From Actinomycetota bacterium (GTDB lineage: Bacteria; Actinomycetota; Acidimicrobiia; Acidimicrobiales; MedAcidi-G1): a stretch of DNA of 62,106 nt. Below the pieces are notes generated by a model. That model worked only from the letters and a program-made list of their open reading frames with translations. It had not been told where the DNA came from and made no database searches. The stretch spans positions 1 to 62,106 of the forward strand of contig JABHCN010000047.1 of assembly GCA_018673475.1 (NCBI GenBank). The letters are read 5' to 3'. A program made the position numbers and the translations under genes. Below, piece by piece: positions 1 to 7,914 of the stretch (positions within the stretch are counted from its first letter, which is position 1; each line of letters opens with the position of its first letter).

Positions 1-65
1 GGAGGGACACCTCGATCGCCGCCACGAACGGGCTCGGGGAGGGGCCGGTAGCCTGAGCCGGCCCA

Positions 66-140
66 GCCCCTGTAGCTCAGCGGATAGAGCATCGGCTTCC
101 GGAGCCGTGTGCACAGGTTCGAGTCCTGTCAGGGGCGCCA
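66..140 (+). tRNA. tRNA-Arg(CCG)
   Basis: The cloverleaf is readable: acceptor arm GCCCCTG pairs with CAGGGGC, there is a D-arm GCTC...GAGC, the anticodon loop is TTCCGGA and the T-arm ACAGG/CCTGT carries TTCGAGT. The anticodon CCG reads the arginine codon CGG, and G37 is as expected. The 3' CCA is encoded. Position 27-43 is a U-U mismatch, leaving four firm pairs in the anticodon stem. The 65 bases before it show nothing else recognisable. Confidence 0.95.
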
Positions 141-237
141 GATGGGGATGCTCATCGCGGGTGATCGCGAGCCTGGCGTGAGGTGACCGCCCGGTGTGGT
201 CGGGGCCTGCTGACATCCCCGGCCGTGCCCGTTCAGA

Positions 238-259
238 ACTAGGGAACTTGGTCCCTAGT
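238..259. promoter_or_regulatory. Perfect inverted repeat, DosR-box-like operator
   Basis: Arms ACTAGGGA and TCCCTAGT are perfectly complementary around a 6-base spacer, ending 64 bases before the RIC gene start. The GGGA....GTCCC core resembles the mycobacterial DosR/DevR box (GGGACTnnAGTCCC type), which answers hypoxia and NO. A dimeric operator is the direct reading. DosR family is inference, and an Rrf2-family (NsrR-like) site is an alternative. No regulator gene for it lies in the window. Confidence 0.6.
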
Positions 260-323
260 GGAAAGGGAATTCATTTGCCAAAGTTCATGTCCTCAATGTC
301 GAATACCGGGGAAGGAACGTGAA

Positions 324-1103
324 ATGCCCACTATCGAGATAACAGTGAAACTCGCTGACCTGGTCGACAGGCACCCATCATTGGCCAGGGGACTGGAGCG
401 ACGCGGTCTGGACTACTGCTGTGGCGGCAGCCGCACCCTCGTTGAGGCATGTCGACCACTGGGGCTCGACGCAGGGGAGACGGCCAGGGAACTGTCTGAG
501 GAGTCGACCACAGAGCCCGGGGGCGACTGGGTGGGAATGGGCCCAACGGAGCTGGTTGACCACATAGAGGCAACCCACCACCGCTACCTTCATGAGGAGC
601 TTCCTCGCCTGGGGGCCCTGGGCGACAAGGTTGAGTCGGTACACGGTGCCAACCACACCGGCCTCCCGGCTGTGGTCGACACCTTTCGGGCCCTGAGAGC
701 CGATCTTGAACCCCACCTCATGAAGGAGGAGCGAATCCTGTTCCCAATGGTCCGCGAACTGACGGCAGCCGACGACTTGCCGTCGTTCCACTGTGGGTCA
801 ATTGACAACCCGATTTCAGCGATGGTCTCTGAGCACCATGGGGCGGGAAGGCTATTGGACCAGTTGGTGGATCTGACCGGTGGTTTCCAGCCGCCAGCAG
901 ACGGTTGCGCTTCCTTCAAGGCCTTCTATCAGGGCCTGGCCGAACTCAATGCTGATACCCGGATGCACATCCACAAGGAGAACAACTCCCTGTTCCCCGC
1001 AGTATCAAGGATCGAGAAGGAGTTCCTGACCATGGACACTGCTACCGGGGTCAAAGTGACCGGACCAAATGAATCACCGTCAGATCCGGTTGCTCCCCAG
1101 TGA
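324..1103 (+). CDS. Iron-sulfur cluster repair di-iron protein (RIC/ScdA/YtfE family)
   Basis: The family repairs iron-sulfur clusters damaged by nitric oxide or oxidants, using a non-heme di-iron centre in the cytoplasm. The 259-residue product begins with the DUF542/ScdA_N domain, with DYCCGG at about residues 30-35. A hemerythrin-like helical region follows, with the histidine/glutamate sets HIEATHHRYLH, HLMKEERILFP, SEHHG and HIHKEN expected for the metal site. I chose ATG at 324 because GAAGGA lies 7 bases upstream and the ScdA_N domain starts there. The open frame extends back to 258, through the inverted repeat. It heads the heme gene block, so it may share the same stress regulation. 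Identity of family is strong; the physiological trigger is inferred. Confidence 0.92.
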   Translation: MPTIEITVKLADLVDRHPSLARGLERRGLDYCCGGSRTLVEACRPLGLDAGETARELSEESTTEPGGDWVGMGPTELVDHIEATHHRYLHEELPRLGALGDKVESVHGANHTGLPAVVDTFRALRADLEPHLMKEERILFPMVRELTAADDLPSFHCGSIDNPISAMVSEHHGAGRLLDQLVDLTGGFQPPADGCASFKAFYQGLAELNADTRMHIHKENNSLFPAVSRIEKEFLTMDTATGVKVTGPNESPSDPVAPQ

Positions 1104-1244
1104 GCCCTGCCTCCTCAGCATTCAGCCTGGAGGACATCTGCATGCGCATCGACAGGGAGGACAGCGTGGGGCATACCCAGCGATTGACGCCGATGGATGC
1201 CAGCTACCGGTCTCGTGACCGGGACGGGGTCGGCTTCTTCTGAC

Positions 1245-2630
1245 ATGGTCGGATCCACCGCTGAGCTTCTTGCCAGGCACGACCGACCCGGACCCCGCTA
1301 CACCTCGTATCCGACGGCCGTCGACTTCCATGAGGGCTTCGGCCCGGAGGAGCATGCTGCATCCCTGACCGACGCCGCAGCTCGACCGCACGACCCGCTC
1401 TCGTTGTACGTCCACCTGCCCTTCTGCGAGAACCGGTGCTCGTTCTGTGCCTGCCACGTCGTGGTGACCCGCAACATGGGCCTGGCTGACGCCTACCTCG
1501 ACTGCCTCGTTGCCGAAGCCCGAACGACGGTTGAACGGCTCGGAGATCGGCGAACCCTTCAGCAGTACCACTGGGGCGGCGGTACACCGACCTTCTACTC
1601 GCCGGAGGCGCTCACCGACCTCCATGGACAACTGCTGTCATTGTTCGAACTCGAGTCGGGTGCCGAGGTGGCACTTGAGGTGGACCCTCGGACCACCACC
1701 GAAGAACACCTTGCCACGCTGCGAACTCTGGGGTTCAACCGTATTTCGATGGGCGTACAAGACGTTGACGAGGTTGTGCAGGATCTCATCGGTCGACACC
1801 AGACCTGGGAGCAGACGTCGAACCTGCACGACGCTGCTCGTCGTCTCGGCTACGAGTCCATCAACGTCGATCTCGTCTACGGCCTGCCCGGCCAGGACGA
1901 GCACACCTTCGCCCGCTCACTTGAACAGGTGATAGGCCTCCGCCCAGACCGTCTCGCCGTGTATTCGTTCGCGCTCGTGCCGTGGATGCGCCCACACCAG
2001 AAGCGAATTGACCCCGAGTCGTTGCCAGATCGTGACGTGAAGTTCAGCATGCTCTCGCTCGCCATCGACGGGCTCACCGATGCCGGCTACGAGCAGATCG
2101 GCATGGACCACTTCGCCCTTCGCAGCGACGAGCTCGCCATGGCCCACCATGAGCGAACGCTGTCGCGGAACTTCATGGGATACACGACGAAACGGGGAAC
2201 CGAGATCGTCGGCCTGGGTACGTCGGCGATCAGCGACGTCGGAGGAAGCTACGCGCAGAACCACCGTCGGATGGCCTCGTACCTTGCGGCCGTCGACGCT
2301 GGCGAACTTCCGACCGAACGGGGCATCCTGCTCAACGCCGACGACAAGCTCCGTCGCCACGTGATCACCGAACTCATGTGCAACGGCCGTCTCCTGGCCC
2401 AAGAGATGACCGATCGCTTCGACATCCTCGTGGAGGAACACTTCGCAGACGAGCTTGCCGAGATGCGTGCGCCTGGTGGCCTGATCGAAGCTGGATTCGT
2501 CGAGATCAACGGGAACGACATCGAGGCCACGCCCGTAGGGCGCATGTTCATCCGCAACGTGGCCATGGTGTTCGACACCCGACTCAAGGCCAGGGCCACC
2601 GACGATCAGATGTTTTCCCGGACGGTCTGA
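1245..2630 (+). CDS. hemN: Oxygen-independent coproporphyrinogen III dehydrogenase
   Basis: A radical-SAM enzyme that decarboxylates coproporphyrinogen III to protoporphyrinogen IX without oxygen. The signature CENRCSFCAC (C-x3-C-x2-C-x-C) sits at residues 61-70 of the 461-residue product, almost the positions known for E. coli HemN. The N-terminal RYTSYPT motif separates true HemN from the HemW heme chaperone. A longer open frame starts with ATG at 1197. I prefer ATG 1245 because it gives the E. coli-like spacing, but no strong ribosome site decides it. HemH follows one base after the stop, so the two are co-translated. Bases 1104-1244 hold no other gene that I can support. Confidence 0.93.
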   Translation: MVGSTAELLARHDRPGPRYTSYPTAVDFHEGFGPEEHAASLTDAAARPHDPLSLYVHLPFCENRCSFCACHVVVTRNMGLADAYLDCLVAEARTTVERLGDRRTLQQYHWGGGTPTFYSPEALTDLHGQLLSLFELESGAEVALEVDPRTTTEEHLATLRTLGFNRISMGVQDVDEVVQDLIGRHQTWEQTSNLHDAARRLGYESINVDLVYGLPGQDEHTFARSLEQVIGLRPDRLAVYSFALVPWMRPHQKRIDPESLPDRDVKFSMLSLAIDGLTDAGYEQIGMDHFALRSDELAMAHHERTLSRNFMGYTTKRGTEIVGLGTSAISDVGGSYAQNHRRMASYLAAVDAGELPTERGILLNADDKLRRHVITELMCNGRLLAQEMTDRFDILVEEHFADELAEMRAPGGLIEAGFVEINGNDIEATPVGRMFIRNVAMVFDTRLKARATDDQMFSRTV

Positions 2631-2631
2631 G

Positions 2632-3603
2632 GTGGCAACCCGCACCGGCGTTGTCGTCGCTCAACTCGGGGGCCCCGAGAGTCTGGCCGAGGTCAAGCCG
2701 TTCATCCGGTCGATCTTTGCTGACCCCCACCTTGTTCCGCTCCCCGGAGGATCGCTGACCCGCACGGCAGTGAGCACCCTGGTGGCAACCGTGCGGGCGC
2801 CACGGGTTCGCTCACGCTACGAACTCATCGGAGGTGCCTCCCCGCTCGTGGCAACGACCCAACTCCAAGCTGGCGCACTCGACGTTGAGCTCACCGCTCG
2901 CGGACACGACGTGGTCGTTGCCGTGGCTCACCGCCACAGCCGACCCGACACGGGTGCAGCCGTCGACGCGATACTCGCTGCGGGCGTCGACCGTGTCGTC
3001 ATGCTGCCCCTGTTCCCACAGCACTCCGACAGCACGACCGGATCCTCAGAGGCCGAACTACGGCGGACCCTCGATGACCGCGATGTCGACCTGCCGCTGA
3101 CGGTGATCCGCTCCTGGTGCCGGCACCCCAGCTACCTGGCTGCACAGACCCGACTGGTCGACGAGATGCTAGCCAAGGTGCCGGACCAGAGGCTCAACGC
3201 GGCACTGCTGGTGTTCTCCGCCCATGGCCTACCCCAACGAATCGTCGACAGGGGCGACCCCTACCCCGATGAGGTGATGGCCACCGTTGCCGGGGTCGTC
3301 AGCCGACTCCAGCGGCCGGTTGACCACATAATCGCGTATCAGTCACGAACGGGGCCCATCCGCTGGGTCGGCCCTGACGTCGATGAGGTAATCGCCACAG
3401 CGGCCAGCGACGGTCGGACATGGCTCGGTGTCGTCCCCATCTCATTCGTCTCCGACCATGTAGAGACCCTCTATGAGATTGACATCGAGATGAAGGAACA
3501 TGCCGCGGTGGTCGGCATCGGCGACTTCCATCGGAGCCGGTGCCTAGGCACAGACCCAATCGTGGGCCCCATGCTTGCCGACATCGTTCAGGAGGCATTG
3601 TGA
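2632..3603 (+). CDS. hemH: Ferrochelatase
   Basis: Inserts Fe2+ into a porphyrin at the end of heme synthesis. The 323-residue product has the N-terminal LGGPESL pattern, the catalytic His in SAHGLP (His198), the conserved YQSRTGPIRWVGP stretch and the acidic HVETL motif (Glu278). It starts with GTG immediately after the hemN stop and overlaps the next gene at GTGA (3600-3603), so hemN-hemH-hemY is one translational unit. No [2Fe-2S] cysteine cluster is visible at the C-terminus. In most actinobacteria the homologue metallates coproporphyrin. Here the neighbouring HemN makes protoporphyrin the likelier substrate, which is inference. Confidence 0.92.
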   Translation: MATRTGVVVAQLGGPESLAEVKPFIRSIFADPHLVPLPGGSLTRTAVSTLVATVRAPRVRSRYELIGGASPLVATTQLQAGALDVELTARGHDVVVAVAHRHSRPDTGAAVDAILAAGVDRVVMLPLFPQHSDSTTGSSEAELRRTLDDRDVDLPLTVIRSWCRHPSYLAAQTRLVDEMLAKVPDQRLNAALLVFSAHGLPQRIVDRGDPYPDEVMATVAGVVSRLQRPVDHIIAYQSRTGPIRWVGPDVDEVIATAASDGRTWLGVVPISFVSDHVETLYEIDIEMKEHAAVVGIGDFHRSRCLGTDPIVGPMLADIVQEAL

Positions 3604-4925
3604 AGGGGCGCCCTGATGTGGTTGTCGTCGGGGCCGGCCTCGGAGGCCTGCTCGTCGCCAGCGAGGTCGCCAGACGCGGCGGCCGTCCACTCGTGTTGGA
3701 GGCCGGACCGGTACCTGGAGGTGTGGCTGCAACCGTCCGCGACGAGGACTACCTGCTTGAACCTGCAGCCGGCTCGTTCCTGCTGCCGCATGCCCACCTG
3801 ACACCCATCCTGGAATCGGTTGGAGCCAGCGTCGTGCCGGCCGAGCCGGTCGCCCACCGCCGCTTCGTGTACGACCGGGGTGAGTTGTTCGAGCTTGCAG
3901 GACCAACTTCACTCACCACCCGACTCGTCTCTGGCCGTGGCAAGCTCCGCCTTCTTCGTGAGCCATGGGTGCGGAGTCCGGCGACGGTCATCGATGAACC
4001 GCTTCAGAGCTTCCTTGAGCGCCGACTCGGCCCCGAGGCCGGCCGCACAGGTGCAACCCTCATGGCGCACGGAGTATTCGCCGGCGACCCCGACAGGTTG
4101 TCGGCGAGAGCAGCCTTTCCAGCGATTGTCGCCCTCGAAGACGCCGCCGGCAGTTTGGTCAGGGGCGTCCTCGCACGGCGTCGAACCCGTTCGAAGGATG
4201 CACCAAGAGCAAGGGTCCACACAGCGCTGAACGGCATGGATGGGCTCGCCGCCGAGCTCGCCGCTCCCCTGGGCGACGACTTCCGTCCGGACTGGCCTGT
4301 CGAGTCCGTCCAACACGATGGCAGCGGGTGGACCGTCACTGGTCGTGGTGAGGAGCATGCCCCCGCGGTCATCGTCGCTCTTGCTCCCGCCGAAGCCGCC
4401 CGGATCCTGCCCGGGCCATTCGCCCCGTTGCTGAACGAGGCCCACGCGGCGCCGGTCGCAGTCGTGGGCCTCGGAGGACCTGAAGCCCACATGCAGGTGC
4501 CCTCGGGATTCGGGGTGCTTACCGGCCCCGATGCTGGTCTCCACATCCTCGGGCTCCTGTTCGAATCGTCCTACGCTGCGGGTCGAGCGCCAGATCACCA
4601 TCGCCTACTCAAGGGCATCTACGGTGGTGACGCCGACCCGGCAGTTCTTGCACTCGCCGACGACGACCTGGTGGCACTGGCCATCGAGGAGGCCGGCCGG
4701 ATCCTCGGTGTGCCACTCCGGCCCTCATGGACCCGCGTGATCAGGCATTCTCCCGGGATCCCCCAGTACCACGTTGGGCACGCAGCGTGGCTTGACAGGC
4801 TTGACCACGTTGCCGCCGAGTTTCCCGGACTCCACCTGGCGGGCTGGGGATACCGGGGTATGGGGGTGACATCCCTTGCCCAGCACGCCTCGGCCCTGGC
4901 AGAAAGGGTGCTGGCGGCACCGTGA
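3600..4925 (+). CDS. hemY: Protoporphyrinogen/coproporphyrinogen oxidase, FAD-dependent
   Basis: A flavin amine-oxidase-fold enzyme that oxidises porphyrinogen to porphyrin before iron insertion. The 441-residue product opens with VVVVGAGLGG and a following LVLEAG, a Rossmann FAD site. It ends with LAGWGYRGMGV, the C-terminal FAD-binding pattern of this family. The start is GTG at 3600, overlapping the hemH stop by four bases. The open frame continues upstream inside hemH, but that part is not homologous. Family members may act on protoporphyrinogen IX (HemY) or coproporphyrinogen III (CgoX), and the sequence alone does not decide. HemN two genes upstream favours protoporphyrinogen. Confidence 0.88.
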   Translation: MKGRPDVVVVGAGLGGLLVASEVARRGGRPLVLEAGPVPGGVAATVRDEDYLLEPAAGSFLLPHAHLTPILESVGASVVPAEPVAHRRFVYDRGELFELAGPTSLTTRLVSGRGKLRLLREPWVRSPATVIDEPLQSFLERRLGPEAGRTGATLMAHGVFAGDPDRLSARAAFPAIVALEDAAGSLVRGVLARRRTRSKDAPRARVHTALNGMDGLAAELAAPLGDDFRPDWPVESVQHDGSGWTVTGRGEEHAPAVIVALAPAEAARILPGPFAPLLNEAHAAPVAVVGLGGPEAHMQVPSGFGVLTGPDAGLHILGLLFESSYAAGRAPDHHRLLKGIYGGDADPAVLALADDDLVALAIEEAGRILGVPLRPSWTRVIRHSPGIPQYHVGHAAWLDRLDHVAAEFPGLHLAGWGYRGMGVTSLAQHASALAERVLAAP

Positions 4926-4944
4926 GGGCGTGCCGGCGACCGGT

Positions 4945-4950
4945 TAGGGT
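4945..4950 (+). promoter_or_regulatory. -10 hexamer TAGGGT, leaderless start
   Basis: TAGGGT ends 7 bases before ATG 4958, a spacing that would place the transcript start at the initiation codon. It lies after the hemY stop, so the FrhB-like gene may have its own promoter. Confidence 0.5.
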
Positions 4951-4957
4951 GCCGTCG

Positions 4958-6100
4958 ATGGCCGGAGCAACTCCCAGGACCGCGAAGCAGTGGACCTTCC
5001 AGTGGAAGGAGCTCCACGACGAGGTCATCAACTCGAACCTCTGCACGGGCTGTGCGGGCTGCGTCATCTCGTGCCCGCACGACGTGATCGGCTACAGGCA
5101 CGACCCGGGGGCCTACCGCCCGTTCCACCTCGAGGATGAACTGGGCCCCGACAACTGTGTCCACGGTGAGAAGGGCTGCACCTCGTGCACCAGGGCCTGC
5201 CCCCGGTTCCGGAACTGGGAGTCGGAGGCCGACGAGCATCTGCACGCCCGGGGGCGCCGCCCCGACGAGGTGTCTGGCATCTACAGGGACATCCTGCTCA
5301 CCAGGGCAACCGATACAACCGTGGCGGACCACGGTCAGGACGGCGGGCTGGTCTCGGCGATCCTCGTCTGGTGCCTGGAGAATGGTGTGATCGACGGGGC
5401 GCTCGTGTCAGCAACAGAGGGCGACGGCGGATGGAGGGCCGTGCCGGCACTTGCCACCGACAGGGAGGCGGTGCTGGCCGCTGCCGGTAGCCGCTACACC
5501 TACTCGGCCAACACCATGGCAATCGCCGAGGCACGGGAGCGTGGGCTCGGGTCACTGGCCCTGGTGGGCATGGGCTGCCAGACCTCCGTGGGTCCCGTGA
5601 TGTGGCACCGCAGGGTCGGAAAGGCCGGCAAGCCGATCAAGTTGAACATCGGGCTGCTCTGCTCCAAATCGTTTGACGACAGCATCTTCGAGGACCTCTT
5701 CTGGGCCAAGTACCGACTCCGCCGCGAAGACATGGCCAAGATGAACATCAAGGGCGTCTTCCAGATCTGGATGAGGAACGGCGACTACCACGAGGTGAAC
5801 CTGAAGGAGTGCCACGCATGGACCCGCGACGGCTGCAACCACTGCCCCGACTTTGCAGCCGAACATGCAGACATCTCGACCGGAGGTATCGGCGAGAACA
5901 GCGACTGGACACTCACGGTCGTGCGTACCGAACTGGGACGTCAGGTCATCATGGCGATGCTCGCAGACGGTGTGATCGAGGGCCGTCCCGGCGACTCTGA
6001 TCCCGGCGCCATCGCCCTCATGCACAAGCTCGCCGCCAAGAGCAGGTCGAGGTGGCCGGAGTGGGCCAACCCAGCCGTGGCGGTCAGCCTTCCAACGTAG
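4958..6100 (+). CDS. Coenzyme F420 hydrogenase/dehydrogenase beta-subunit family protein (FrhB-like)
   Basis: FrhB-type proteins carry FAD and iron-sulfur clusters and pass electrons between coenzyme F420 and partner redox centres. The 380-residue product has a first cluster motif at C29-x2-C32-x2-C35-x3-C39-P and a second cysteine set at 67, 74, 77 and 81, followed by the FrhB N- and C-terminal domain regions. ATG 4958 is chosen over the frame's start at 4922 because that overlaps hemY and the TAGGGT hexamer points to 4958. Its partner is unknown: no hydrogenase subunits are nearby. The adjacency to heme genes suggests a redox job in porphyrin metabolism, but that is speculation. Confidence 0.85.
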   Translation: MAGATPRTAKQWTFQWKELHDEVINSNLCTGCAGCVISCPHDVIGYRHDPGAYRPFHLEDELGPDNCVHGEKGCTSCTRACPRFRNWESEADEHLHARGRRPDEVSGIYRDILLTRATDTTVADHGQDGGLVSAILVWCLENGVIDGALVSATEGDGGWRAVPALATDREAVLAAAGSRYTYSANTMAIAEARERGLGSLALVGMGCQTSVGPVMWHRRVGKAGKPIKLNIGLLCSKSFDDSIFEDLFWAKYRLRREDMAKMNIKGVFQIWMRNGDYHEVNLKECHAWTRDGCNHCPDFAAEHADISTGGIGENSDWTLTVVRTELGRQVIMAMLADGVIEGRPGDSDPGAIALMHKLAAKSRSRWPEWANPAVAVSLPT

Positions 6101-6130
6101 GCAGGCTGGCCTGCTGCCGGGTGATTCGGG

Positions 6131-6484
6131 TCAGACTGGGCAGGCTTCGACGGCTTCGGTGAACCAGCCGAAGTTCTCGCTCAACATCTCGGCGGTGATA
6201 TCGGCACGGTGGGTGTCGATGAAGTCGTCGAACTCACCAAACTCCTCGTAGGAGACCGCCGCCTTCACGTTGACCAGCACACAGGTGCAGTAGGACTCCG
6301 CCTTCGCCTCAGGGAGATCGTCGTTGGCCTCGACACAGGAGGCGACGAAGTTCCTCTCTGCAAGTCCCTGACCGGTCTCGTCCGGCTGGTCCTCCCAGGT
6401 CTCAGGGACACCGGAGTTGGCGCATGCAGACGCCAACAGGACGATCGAGATCACGGCTGGCAGGATTCGACGAGGCTGTACCAC
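6131..6484 (-). CDS. Small predicted lipoprotein
   Basis: A 117-residue protein of unknown function. It has an N-terminal basic stretch and hydrophobic core ending in the lipobox LASAC (Cys21), so it should be lipid-anchored outside the membrane. The mature part is acidic, with further cysteines at 50, 66, 68 and 115 that could form two disulfides. It starts with GTG. It stands alone, convergent with the FrhB-like gene. I do not recognise a named family. Confidence 0.75.
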   Translation of the reverse strand: MVQPRRILPAVISIVLLASACANSGVPETWEDQPDETGQGLAERNFVASCVEANDDLPEAKAESYCTCVLVNVKAAVSYEEFGEFDDFIDTHRADITAEMLSENFGWFTEAVEACPV

Positions 6485-6491
6485 GGCGCCG

Positions 6492-6497
6492 AGGCTA
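6492..6497 (-). promoter_or_regulatory. -10 hexamer TAGCCT, leaderless start
   Basis: TAGCCT on the minus strand lies 7 bases before the GTG start of the lipoprotein gene at 6484. Confidence 0.45.
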
Positions 6498-6526
6498 TCG
6501 CCCGACGGACTCCACCCGACCAGCAG

Positions 6527-7201
6527 TCAGGCCCGGGCCAGTTCCATGGCACGCCCCACCACCGAGTCGAACATGGGCTCGGTGAGGCGACCGGTAAAGG
6601 TGTTCTGCTGGCTCACGTGGTACGAGCAGAGCAGTTGGCGGCCGTCGGGAAGCGCCACCTCCAGGCCGTGTCCGAACCTGGGTCGGGGCCTGAGGCCCAG
6701 CTCCGCAGCGGTCGCCGCGTAGCCGATCCCACCCAGAACCAGGATCACCTTCACCCCGGTCAGGGCCCTCAACTCCCGCTGGAAGAACGGCCGACAGGCG
6801 CAACGCTCGCCCGGTGTCGGCTTGTTGGCAGGAGGGGCGCACTTGACGGGTGCCGTGATGAAGACGTCGTCCAGGACCATGCCGTCGTCTCGACCCACGG
6901 CCTCGGGTTGGCTGGCCAGCCCCGCCCGGTGGAGTGCAGCGAACAGAAAGTCACCGGAGCGGTCACCCGTGAACACGCGGCCTGTCCGGTTGGCTCCATG
7001 GGCGGCCGGCGCAAGGCCCACAATCAGGATTCTGCCCCCGTGATCACCGAACCCGGGTACCGGTCGACCCCAGTAGTCGTGGTCTCGGTATGCGGCCCTC
7101 TTCTCGTGTGCCACCTGCTCGCGCCAGGCAACCAGCCGGGGACAGGCGCGACATGAAACGACCTCCTCACTGACCGCGACAAGGGCTGGCGACTGCTCCA
7201 C
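6527..7201 (-). CDS. Uracil-DNA glycosylase, family 5 (UdgB type)
   Basis: Removes uracil and other deaminated bases from DNA in base excision repair. In the 224-residue product, motif A is GLAPAAHGANRTGR (residues 62-75) and the C-terminal motif is SYHVSQQNTFTG (193-204), both typical of family 5. Cysteines 17, 20, 121 and 134 or 136 fit the [4Fe-4S] cluster of these enzymes. The open frame runs back to 7312, inside the divergent phosphatase gene. I place the start at GTG 7201, just before the conserved cysteine pair, but no strong ribosome site confirms it. Confidence 0.88.
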   Translation of the reverse strand: MEQSPALVAVSEEVVSCRACPRLVAWREQVAHEKRAAYRDHDYWGRPVPGFGDHGGRILIVGLAPAAHGANRTGRVFTGDRSGDFLFAALHRAGLASQPEAVGRDDGMVLDDVFITAPVKCAPPANKPTPGERCACRPFFQRELRALTGVKVILVLGGIGYAATAAELGLRPRPRFGHGLEVALPDGRQLLCSYHVSQQNTFTGRLTEPMFDSVVGRAMELARA

Positions 7202-7211
7202 TGCCGCAGAG

Positions 7212-7217
7212 TAGGTT
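7212..7217 (+). promoter_or_regulatory. -10 hexamer TAGGTT, leaderless start
   Basis: TAGGTT lies 8 bases before ATG 7226, in the short gap shared with the divergent uracil-DNA glycosylase gene. Confidence 0.45.
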
Positions 7218-7225
7218 GAGCGGCG

Positions 7226-7873
7226 ATGCCCTCCACCCTCGTGCTGTTCGTGCGCCACGGCCGGACGCCGACAACCGGAACCACGCTCCCCGGTCGGGCA
7301 CCCGGCCTGCACCTCTCACCCGAGGGCCTGCTCCAGGCAGAGGCGACTGCAGCCAGACTGGCAGGTACATCGGCTGGCATGCCCGGAGGTGGCGTGGCCG
7401 CCGTCTACAGCTCTCCCATGGAACGCACACGAGAGACCGCCGCCCCAATCGCCAGGGCCGTCGGCAGGCGTGTCCGTACTGCCCACGGCCTGATCGAATG
7501 CGACTTCGGCAAGTGGACCGGCCGGCGTCTGAAGGAACTCTCGCGCCTGAAGGCCTGGAGGTCCGTCCAACGACAGCCTTCCACCTTCCGGTTCCCGGGA
7601 GGCGAGTCGTTCGCAGAGATGCAGGCACGGATTACCGGCCAGATCGCCGACCTGGTTGCTGACCATCCCGGCGAGACCATCGTGTGCGTGTCGCATGCCG
7701 ACCCGATCAAGGCGGCACTGTCAGCTGCACTGGGCAGCCCGCTCGACATGTTCCAACGTCTCGTGGTGGGTCCCTGTTCGGTCAGCGCCGTGCTCCACAC
7801 CGATGACCACCCGGTTGTCCTCAGCCTCAACAGCAGCGGGCCCATGGTCGACCCACCCGCCTCGAAAACCTGA
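7226..7873 (+). CDS. Histidine phosphatase / phosphoglycerate mutase-like (MSMEG_4193 family)
   Basis: A 215-residue member of the histidine phosphatase superfamily. The catalytic FVRHG motif (His11) is followed by YSSPMERTRETA, the acidic ECDFGKW segment and the second catalytic histidine in VCVSHADP. The substrate is unknown. It leads a four-gene co-directional set with DUF3090, an SCO1664-family kinase-like protein and an unknown protein, an arrangement I recall as recurring in actinobacteria (from memory, not checked). The gene pair with a kinase-like protein suggests a phosphorylation cycle on a shared substrate, which is inference. Confidence 0.85.
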   Translation: MPSTLVLFVRHGRTPTTGTTLPGRAPGLHLSPEGLLQAEATAARLAGTSAGMPGGGVAAVYSSPMERTRETAAPIARAVGRRVRTAHGLIECDFGKWTGRRLKELSRLKAWRSVQRQPSTFRFPGGESFAEMQARITGQIADLVADHPGETIVCVSHADPIKAALSAALGSPLDMFQRLVVGPCSVSAVLHTDDHPVVLSLNSSGPMVDPPASKT

Positions 7874-7900
7874 ACGGTCAGAGAGGACCACAGGTACCTG

Positions 7901-7906
7901 TAGGTT
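7901..7906 (+). promoter_or_regulatory. -10 hexamer TAGGTT, leaderless start
   Basis: TAGGTT lies 8 bases before ATG 7915, inside the short gap after the phosphatase gene. DUF3090 may therefore also be transcribed on its own. Confidence 0.4.
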
Positions 7907-7914
7907 CGACGGCA

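Noticed and set aside
1184-1197. FNR-like sequence TTGACgccgATGGA upstream of hemN
   Set aside because: It matches the TTGAT-N4-ATCAA consensus at only part of each half, with a non-symmetric second half, and no FNR homologue is in view.
1245-2630. HemW (heme chaperone) instead of HemN
   Set aside because: HemW lacks the N-terminal RYTSYPT motif and the fourth cysteine of the C-x3-C-x2-C-x-C pattern; both are present here.
4922-4957. ATG/GTG-initiated N-terminal extension of the FrhB-like protein
   Set aside because: The extra residues overlap the hemY stop and look non-homologous, and the TAGGGT hexamer fixes ATG 4958.
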